Shown: piece after piece, positions 24,626 through 30,352 of the stretch
Layout of the letters: the number at the start of each line of letters is the position of its first letter
Position numbering within the stretch: position 1 is the stretch's first letter
NCBI GenBank assembly: GCA_025360715.1
Contig: JANYBS010000018.1
Span: forward strand, 1-35,842
Direction: 5' to 3'
Origin: Candidatus Eiseniibacteriota bacterium
Lineage (GTDB): Bacteria; Eisenbacteria; RBG-16-71-46
Length of the DNA stretch: 35,842 nucleotides
Made by a program: the position numbers and the translations under genes
The notes under the pieces: generated by a model
What the model saw: the letters and a program-made list of their open reading frames with translations, nothing else
Databases searched by the model: none
What the model was told of the DNA's origin: nothing

Positions 24626-25890
24626 TTGTCACACTCCATGCAGATGAGTGCGTCCACCACGGCCTGTTCGTCCTTGAGTGTCATGGCGCCATCGCCCGCG
24701 ACGACGGTGATGTTCGAATCGATGACGTTCATGGGTTTCCTTCCCGGAGCGATATCGACGTGGAGGGCGGACTTGTCTCCTTGCAGGGCGCGCTTGACCA
24801 GCTTGCGCATGTCGAAGAGTGGAAGGGGCTCCGCGATCTCGGATCTGTTGGGCGTCCACTGCGCTTGCGGACCATGCTGGATCGCGTCCCATTTGAGGCG
24901 CTTGTTGATCTCACTCTGGAGTTGTGCGAAGCGCTCTCCGCTCTGGCAGACCTCCTTGCACTTGTAGCTTGCGAGGAAGACCTGGAAGAGGTCGTAGTCG
25001 CCGGTGATCCACTTGTTGTCGTACTTGGCGCCGCTCATGCCGGTGCCAAAGCCTTTGAGAGGTTCGCCCACCGCGCCCGCAGTTCGACCGACGACGCCGA
25101 CGTAATCGCTTGCTTTGCTGCTATAGAAGCGATTGGTGCCTTTCACGACGACGACCTTGGGATAGACCCACTGTTCTTCTTCGGGCATGCGAGCGAAGTG
25201 GTTATCGAGCCAGACCTGAGTGTTCGCCGTATCGACGATCGTCGTTCCGGCAAGGACGCTATGCGGTTTCGGCATGTGTTTCAGGCCGATCCAATCGTTG
25301 CACTGACTCTTGGTCGCACGAAAATGGATGATCACGCTCTGCTCGGTGGCCACGGCCTGGATCGTGCCCTTGTGGTCGGCATGGATCCCGCAATTGCCCC
25401 ACGAAGTGCTGGAAGATTGTTGGTCCTCCTTCGCCTTCTTCGTCTTCTTGCAGGCTTCCTTGGTGCTTGGGATCGCGATGTTCGGGGGCTGCACGGTCGG
25501 CGTTCCGCCGCCGTTGGGCGTGCTGCCAGCGTTATGGGTCATCGGGTCGGTGAGCCGGAAGACGCCCTTGCCATCGGCCTTCACGTCCATCGACTGGTTC
25601 ACCGGTTCGGCCTTGCCCTTGATCTTGTTCGAGGCCACGCCCATCGCGCTGCCGGCCTCGTCGCCCGAGCTCATCTTGTAGTTCGACCCCTGCATCATGA
25701 TGGGATTACCATCGACCTTCACGGTCGTGGTGCCGTCGGCGGTATCCGTCGACATCGCGATGTTCGGGTAGGGGATCGGGATCGGCCCGCCGGGCGTAGG
25801 TGTCTTGCACGCATCGGGGAACCACTGCGTCATGCCGCTGCTCGACGCGTGGACGAGCGTGAGTTTGTTCGCGCTGGTCGAAGAAGGCAT
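24622..25890 (-). CDS. T6SS PAAR-like (DUF4150) effector with putative class II nucleotidyl cyclase toxin domain
   Basis: The product is 422 aa; ATG 25890 has GGGAGGAG 6 nt upstream. Residues about 18-125 are a DUF4150 PAAR-like domain (DACKTPTPGGPIPIPYPNIAM; GNPIMMQGSNYKMSSGDEAG; RLTDPMTHN) that sharpens the VgrG tip. A Lys/Ser-rich linker (about 143-162) leads to the C-terminal domain. It has KGTN at 250-253, Lys259 and SD at 261-262, then TGDYDLF at 296-302 and IQHGPQAQW at 337-345. This order (Lys pair, DxD, HG) is that of class II adenylyl cyclases (CyaA, edema factor, ExoY), where the lysines bind ATP, the aspartates bind metal and the histidine follows. Spacings are shorter than in those toxins, so the domain would be compact. 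PAAR-like assignment is firm; the cyclase is an inference. Confidence 0.75.
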   Translation of the reverse strand: MPSSTSANKLTLVHASSSGMTQWFPDACKTPTPGGPIPIPYPNIAMSTDTADGTTTVKVDGNPIMMQGSNYKMSSGDEAGSAMGVASNKIKGKAEPVNQSMDVKADGKGVFRLTDPMTHNAGSTPNGGGTPTVQPPNIAIPSTKEACKKTKKAKEDQQSSSTSWGNCGIHADHKGTIQAVATEQSVIIHFRATKSQCNDWIGLKHMPKPHSVLAGTTIVDTANTQVWLDNHFARMPEEEQWVYPKVVVVKGTNRFYSSKASDYVGVVGRTAGAVGEPLKGFGTGMSGAKYDNKWITGDYDLFQVFLASYKCKEVCQSGERFAQLQSEINKRLKWDAIQHGPQAQWTPNRSEIAEPLPLFDMRKLVKRALQGDKSALHVDIAPGRKPMNVIDSNITVVAGDGAMTLKDEQAVVDALICMECDK

Positions 25891-25892
25891 GA

Positions 25893-27044
25893 TCAGCTCC
25901 TCCCGGCGAGATTGCGGGTGGTCAGGAAGGCAGCGGCGCGCAGGGGGCCATCGGAGGCGCCCCAGATCAGTGCGTCGCGTGTATGTGCATAGCCGGCACG
26001 CATGGCGGTGACAGCCCAGACTGCGTTGGTGACACCGCTCGCGGCTCCCGTATCGCCGGTGTACTCGGCGGGATGCCAGCGCTCGGTCTCCTCGGGCCCC
26101 CACGGATCGCTTCGCTTGTCCTGCTTGAGATCGGGCAGTGCGCGGATCAGCGCATAGGCCCATTCCATGGCGCGGTAGCGGTCGCCGTTCAAGTCGCAGA
26201 CCAAGCGCGGGAAGTTCGAAGGCTCGTTCGCGCCCGCGGCTGCGCGTGCAGTTCGCAGCGCGCGCGTCAGGCCGACGCCTTCGTTCGCGTCCTCGGTACC
26301 GGCGGTGGGCTCTTCTGCAACACCGGTGCCGGTGATCCACGCCAGCGCCTTGCTACGCGGCGCGGCCTCGAGCACCAGAAAGGCCGCCGCTTCGCCCGGC
26401 GCCACGCCCTGCGGATGGTCCTCGGATTTGAGCCGGCCCTCGGCGGCGAGCCGGTCGATCGCTTCTGGCCGGACGAGTGAGTCGACGCCGCCCACCAGTG
26501 CCACCTCGACACGACCCTCGACCATGTGGCGCACCGCGCGATGCAGCGCCGCGAGCCCGGCGGCGCGGCCTAGGCGGTCTGCGCGCTGGAGTACGAACGA
26601 GACACGCAGCGCATCGCCGAGTCCATCGGCGAGCGCACGCGCTTCGTCATGTTCGTCGAGCCCGAGGTACAGACCGACCGTGCGTGGCGCCTGATCGTCG
26701 GCACGAGCCTGCTTCCACGCCTCGGCGGCCGCAGGTCCCGCGAGCTCGAGCAATCGCGCAGGCCCCGGCGTCACGAATGCGTGCGAAGGCGGCGGGATCG
26801 GGAGCTTCCAGGCCTCGTGCCCCGGATACTCATCCTCGATGGGACCGCCCGTGAACCACTCCAGCGGGACGCGTCCACCCGTCGCGGGAACCGGTTGGTT
26901 CTCGTCGTCCGTCAGCATCTTCCCGAACACCGGCGTGATCCGCGTGATGCCCGCGCGGAATGCCGAGCACGACGCGGCAACGGAGAGGCCTACGGGCGTC
27001 ATCATGCCCATACCTGTGATCGCGATCGGCGGCTGTTCGCTCAT
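25893..27044 (-). CDS. Ketosynthase-fold (3-oxoacyl-ACP synthase-like) protein, apparently non-catalytic
   Basis: The product is 383 aa from ATG 27044 (GGAAGGA upstream), overlapping the DUF2169 stop by 4 nt; its own stop is 2 nt before the effector start. The thiolase fold is visible: PIAITGMGMMTPVG at the start, EVALVGGVDSL at 180-190, GVAPGEAAAFLVLE at 213-226, and GDTGAASG at 330-337 in place of the usual GHTxGAAG. The nucleophile region (about 152-172, ADRLGRAAGLAALHRA) has no cysteine, and the first catalytic histidine region reads CDLNGDRYRAMEW. So Cys-His-His is replaced throughout. Similar proteins occur in other T6SS effector clusters with DUF2169. The role there is unknown; a scaffold or effector-binding function is plausible, fatty acid synthesis is not. 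Confidence 0.8.
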   Translation of the reverse strand: MSEQPPIAITGMGMMTPVGLSVAASCSAFRAGITRITPVFGKMLTDDENQPVPATGGRVPLEWFTGGPIEDEYPGHEAWKLPIPPPSHAFVTPGPARLLELAGPAAAEAWKQARADDQAPRTVGLYLGLDEHDEARALADGLGDALRVSFVLQRADRLGRAAGLAALHRAVRHMVEGRVEVALVGGVDSLVRPEAIDRLAAEGRLKSEDHPQGVAPGEAAAFLVLEAAPRSKALAWITGTGVAEEPTAGTEDANEGVGLTRALRTARAAAGANEPSNFPRLVCDLNGDRYRAMEWAYALIRALPDLKQDKRSDPWGPEETERWHPAEYTGDTGAASGVTNAVWAVTAMRAGYAHTRDALIWGASDGPLRAAAFLTTRNLAGRS

Positions 27045-28039
27045 GCCAGTCCTTCCGCATCCAATGTGACGAACTCGAGCCGCGGAAGGCGCTTGTGGAT
27101 GTGCACCGCGCCGCGCCACGTGAGGAACAGTTTCATCGCGTCGGTGTCGACCGTGACCGTGTTGAGCGCCATCTTCATGGGCTCGAGCGGCCCGCCAACG
27201 GCAGCTTCGGCGCGCAGGCTCACCGTGGGCAGTGCGAACGCGAGCTTGCCGGACGCCGTAGCGCCCAGCACCTCGACCTTCTCGCCACCGCGAAGGTACT
27301 TGGGCGCCACCAGGCCGGGCGCAGCGCTGTTGAAGAAGCGCTCATCGAAGTCCAGCGGCAGAAGCGGGCAGCGCTCTTCCTGCCACGCTTTATCATAAGT
27401 GCCCGCGTACTTGCGGCGGTGGATCCAGTGCCCGCCCGTGAACCCGAAGCCGACCGGATCGTTCGCCTTTCCCGGCATGAGGATCTGCGGCAGCGGCGTG
27501 GCGTTCTTCTCGAGCTGCGTACCCTTCGCGCGGAAGCCGCGGCCCAGGGGATTGCGCTCGTCCATGGAATGCTTCATCGGGTCTTCGGGCGTGTGATCCG
27601 TGCCACCCACCGCGAGTTCCCACTGCAGCGGCACGCGCTCGAACGCATCGGGCCCGCTGGGAATCCACGCGCCAAGCATGCCGCCGGTCAGCCGCCGCTC
27701 GCCGGTCACCTGCGCGCGCTGCTTGAGCCCCGCGATCGTGAACGAGACCTCCATCTCCTTCGTGCCCTTCTTCGGCGCGACGGCACTGCCCACGAGCGCG
27801 CAGTCGGTCGAGAGCTTCATCGGGCCCATGTCCGCTTCGTAGCGCACGCTGCTCAGGCCCGGCTTACCCACGCATTCGTCAGCGACGAGGATCTCTTTCG
27901 GCTCTTCGGCAAGCGTGAGGCGGCCGCTTTTGGAGATATTCCACGTGGCCTTGGCGCACAGCACCAGATGTTCGGCGGCGCGCTTGTCGAGCACGATATT
28001 GAGTGCGGCCGGCAAGGACGTGCGGTTGCGGATCTCCAT
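27041..28039 (-). CDS. DUF2169 protein, probable T6SS effector adaptor
   Basis: The product is 332 aa from ATG 28039, which shares one base with the stop of the upstream gene (TGATG). The DUF2169 pattern is clear: an opening MEIRNRTSLPAAL, LVLCAKATWNI, VGKPGLSSVRYEADMGPMKLSTDCALVGSA (the D-hydrophobic-TD--L-G-A motif), NPLGRGF, and RCPLLPLDFDERFFNSAAPGL. Proteins of this family are found next to PAAR-like effectors and are regarded as adaptors that load them on VgrG. That fits its position three genes before the DUF4150 effector. No signal peptide, so it acts in the cytoplasm. Confidence 0.88.
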   Translation of the reverse strand: MEIRNRTSLPAALNIVLDKRAAEHLVLCAKATWNISKSGRLTLAEEPKEILVADECVGKPGLSSVRYEADMGPMKLSTDCALVGSAVAPKKGTKEMEVSFTIAGLKQRAQVTGERRLTGGMLGAWIPSGPDAFERVPLQWELAVGGTDHTPEDPMKHSMDERNPLGRGFRAKGTQLEKNATPLPQILMPGKANDPVGFGFTGGHWIHRRKYAGTYDKAWQEERCPLLPLDFDERFFNSAAPGLVAPKYLRGGEKVEVLGATASGKLAFALPTVSLRAEAAVGGPLEPMKMALNTVTVDTDAMKLFLTWRGAVHIHKRLPRLEFVTLDAEGLA

Positions 28040-29235
28040 CAGAGCCCCGGCTCCGCGACGATCGACGGCGCGGCGTCCCAGAAACCGTCGGGCACGTGCC
28101 GCGTGAGCGGCCGTGTCTCGGCGCTTGGGCGCAGCAGGCCGCCGCGCCAGCGCCAGAAGATGGGCTCGTCTCGCGGCTCGCCATCCCACGGGCGCGCCTT
28201 GCCAAAGCAAGCGCTCGCGCCGCGCGGCAGGCGCTCGCGCAGCGCGTCCCACTGCGCGCGCACATCGGTCGGTGGCGCAGGTTTGGGATCATCGCCCGGC
28301 TCGCCAGCCAGCGGGCCGAGTGCGCGTTCCAAGCCGAGCGTGGCCGCCAGTTGCGCCTCTTCCATGGGCACCGCGAGCACGCGCAGCAGCGTCTCGATCG
28401 CGTCGTCGGTGCCGATGTCGCCCAGCGCGCGCAGGCCCGCGGCAAGTAACGCTTCAGATTCCGCAGCGCGCGCGAGCAGCTTCACGTCGGCGTCATCGCC
28501 GAAGAGCCCCAGCAGCTGAAGATCGAACGCCTCGAGCGCGCCGGCGCGCGCCCGGCGCAACTTGTCGCACAGCGACACCGCGTCGCGCAGGCCGGCGCTC
28601 AACCGCGCACGACGGCGCACGTTCATGTCGGCGTCATCGACCAGCGCGCTCAGCGCCGCGGCTGCCGCCTCGCTCATGCCCGCCCAGCCAAGGCTGCGCG
28701 CAAGGCTCGCGCGCACGGTCGCGTCGGCGTGACGCGCGGCGTGTGTCGCCGCGCTGACCGGCAACAGCTCGTGCCACGCGAGCGCCTCGACGGCCAGCGA
28801 CAGCGCGGCAGGCGGCAGCGCCGTCACGCGCGCGGGCGGGAAGAGCCGCTCGATCGTGGCGGCATCGCACCACCGCAGCGCCTCGCGCCACGACGGCGCG
28901 AGTTCCGGCGGCATGGACTCGAAGCGCGCGAGCGCCGTGGCGGAGTCCGGCGCGCCGATCACGAGCCACGTGCGCAGCTCGGCGGCGACGGCCCACGGGT
29001 CTTCTTCGTCCTCCAGGCGCTCGAGCGCGACCTCCACGCTTTCGCGCCCGCCCACGACGAGGCCGTCGAAATGGGCATCGATGCGCTCATCGTGCCCCGG
29101 CAGCCGCCTCAAGGGCACATCGGTCGAGAAGAGCAATTTGCGCCGCTGGATCCACAGGAACGCCATCTCCTCGATGTGTTCTTCGAGGATATCGCGTGCG
29201 GCGGGTCGCTCGGCGGGGATGGCCGTGGCCTTCAC
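28039..29235 (-). CDS. HEAT-repeat protein of the T6SS-associated TIGR02270 type
   Basis: The product is 398 aa from GTG 29235 with GAAAGG upstream. The N-terminus DILEEHIEEMAFLWIQRRKLLFSTDVPLRRLPGHDERIDAHFDGL is the opening of the TIGR02270 family. The middle is an Ala/Leu-rich alpha solenoid of HEAT-like repeats (about 160-310; for example ATVRASLARSLGWAGMSEAAAAAL). The C-terminus has PWDGEPRDEPIFWRWRGG and ends before an HVPDGFW motif and a short tail. Such proteins are repeatedly found with DUF2169 and DUF4150 genes in T6SS clusters; no biochemical role is known to me. A protein-binding scaffold is the natural guess. Confidence 0.82.
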   Translation of the reverse strand: MKATAIPAERPAARDILEEHIEEMAFLWIQRRKLLFSTDVPLRRLPGHDERIDAHFDGLVVGGRESVEVALERLEDEEDPWAVAAELRTWLVIGAPDSATALARFESMPPELAPSWREALRWCDAATIERLFPPARVTALPPAALSLAVEALAWHELLPVSAATHAARHADATVRASLARSLGWAGMSEAAAAALSALVDDADMNVRRRARLSAGLRDAVSLCDKLRRARAGALEAFDLQLLGLFGDDADVKLLARAAESEALLAAGLRALGDIGTDDAIETLLRVLAVPMEEAQLAATLGLERALGPLAGEPGDDPKPAPPTDVRAQWDALRERLPRGASACFGKARPWDGEPRDEPIFWRWRGGLLRPSAETRPLTRHVPDGFWDAAPSIVAEPGL

Positions 29236-29244
29236 GCGTGCCTT

Positions 29245-29751
29245 TCAGTTCAGCGCGATGCTCGCGCCCTTGATGCGGTTGGGGCCGCGCGAGGCCGAGA
29301 GCACATTGGTGCCCTTCACCTCGATCTTGCCGTCTTTGCGTAACGTGATGCTGGCGGCGCCGCACTTGAGCACGATGTCGCGCTCGGCCGTGAGTTTGAG
29401 CGTCTCGCCGTCCATGCCCACTTCGAGCGTGCCCGGGCGTGCGGTCACGGCCTTGGTTGAGACGCGCTCGCGCACCAGACCTACAAGTACCCAGCGCGGC
29501 GTCGCATCGGTGGTGCGCACGACGAGCGCCCGGCGCAACTGGCGCGCGGCCTTCACCAGGCTGCCGTCGCTGAGCTCGATGCCGATCGCGACGGCGATGG
29601 GCGCATCGGTGGAGCCTTCGCTCTGGAAGAGCAATCGGCCTTCGTCGTCGAGCCCTGTGAGATGACCGGAGATGAGTTGCGCGTCGGCGCCGGTCTGCGC
29701 CAACGCGGAGACTGCGGCGTCGGGGTTGCGTGAAGCGCGGCGTTCGGACAT
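29245..29751 (-). CDS. DUF6484-type protein with VgrG-needle-like C-terminus
   Basis: The product is 168 aa; ATG 29751 is preferred, with GAGGAGG about 9 nt upstream. In-frame sequence further upstream would cross the promoter. Residues about 25-95 look like a small beta-barrel (LISGHLTGLDDEGRLLF; TPRWVLVGLV), as in DUF6484. Residues 118-148 form beta-helix repeats (ERDIVLKCGAASITLRKDGK) that closely match the end of VgrG (DKITLKCGDATIILEKGGD). It may therefore form, cap or mimic a spike tip. It is the first gene of the effector operon, 66 nt downstream of the predicted transcription start. Confidence 0.75.
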   Translation of the reverse strand: MSERRASRNPDAAVSALAQTGADAQLISGHLTGLDDEGRLLFQSEGSTDAPIAVAIGIELSDGSLVKAARQLRRALVVRTTDATPRWVLVGLVRERVSTKAVTARPGTLEVGMDGETLKLTAERDIVLKCGAASITLRKDGKIEVKGTNVLSASRGPNRIKGASIALN

Positions 29752-29823
29752 GACGGCGGTCCTCCTCGATCGAGGGCGCACTTCCCATGAGAGGGAAGCA
29801 CGAGAGAGGTTCATCGGCACGGC

Positions 29824-29853
29824 ATTATCGAAGCCGCGTTCCCGCGGTGTCAA
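29824..29853 (-). promoter_or_regulatory. Sigma70-like promoter of the effector operon with palindromic spacer
   Basis: On the - strand TTGACA (29853-29848) and GATAAT (29829-29824) are 18 nt apart. These match consensus at 6/6 and 5/6. The spacer holds the palindrome CCGCG-GGAA-CGCGG (29847-29834), directly abutting the -35 box, which could be a repressor site. Transcription would start near 29817. A small hairpin (CTTCCC/GGGAAG, 29781-29798) lies in the leader. Confidence 0.7.
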
Positions 29854-29926
29854 CGACTCAGGCGTGACGCGAGCGCGACGTTCATGGCATCCTACGCGCC
29901 ATCATTCATCCCACGGGGAGGCAAAG

Positions 29927-30250
29927 ATGGCTCAAGGTTCGAAGATCCCGTTCTCGGGCATACTGCTGGTCATCTTCGGCGCGCTGTTCCTCGCCGACCA
30001 GATGGGCGCGATCCACTTCCACCAGGTCTTCGCGATGTGGTGGCCGGCGATCCTCATCCTGGCGGGCCTGCTGAATCTGATCGAACGCCCAGCGTCGGCT
30101 CTGGGCCCGCTCATCATGCTCACGATCGGCACTGCGCTTCTGCTCTCGAACCTCCACGTGGTCAAGATCGAGTCGGTCTGGAAGCTCTGGCCGGTGATCC
30201 TGATCATCGCGGGGCTCAACATATTGTTCTCGCACAAGTCGAAGGGCTGA
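29927..30250 (+). CDS. Small membrane protein with LiaF-type transmembrane region (DUF5668-like)
   Basis: The product is 107 aa from ATG 29927 with GGGGAGG upstream. After a short N-terminus it has three to four hydrophobic helices: ILLVIFGALFLADQMG, MWWPAILILAGLLNLI, LIMLTIGTALLLSNL, and KLWPVILIIAGLNILF. The repeated pattern W-PAILILAGL / LWPVILIIAGL is that of the LiaI-LiaF-like transmembrane domain. The C-terminal cell-wall-stress domain of LiaF is absent, so it is a stand-alone membrane unit, and no kinase or regulator pair is nearby. It has its own promoter region, divergent from the effector operon. Confidence 0.75.
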   Translation: MAQGSKIPFSGILLVIFGALFLADQMGAIHFHQVFAMWWPAILILAGLLNLIERPASALGPLIMLTIGTALLLSNLHVVKIESVWKLWPVILIIAGLNILFSHKSKG

Positions 30251-30254
30251 GCCC

Positions 30255-30351
30255 GGACGGTCGCCACGGCGGCAGCGGCACTGGTCATTTCGCGGACTAC
30301 CGTCACGGCTTATCGGTGGAGATGATGCCGCTGCCGCCGTGGCGACCGTCC
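30255..30351. repeat. 26-bp perfect inverted repeat between convergent genes
   Basis: Bases 30255-30280 (beginning GGACGGTCGCCACGG) are the exact reverse complement of 30326-30351, with a 45-nt spacer. The repeat starts 5 nt after the LiaF-like stop and ends 2 nt before the TonB receptor stop at 30353. It could act as a bidirectional terminator, but it is far longer than usual, has no U-tract and a large loop. The alternative is a small mobile or REP-like element. Confidence 0.85.
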
Positions 30352-30352
30352 C

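Noticed and set aside
24499-25992. Long + strand open frame (about 497 codons) opposite the DUF4150 effector
   Set aside because: It is an antisense shadow caused by high GC; the sequence is rich in Arg, His, Ala and Asp with no recognisable motif, while the - strand frame has clear domains and ribosome sites.
25893-27044. Active FabF-like fatty acid synthase
   Set aside because: Catalytic Cys and His positions are not conserved and the context is a T6SS effector operon, with no acyl carrier protein or other fab genes.
27095-28519. Long + strand frame across the DUF2169 and HEAT genes
   Set aside because: Same shadow pattern; both - strand genes have family motifs and coupled starts.
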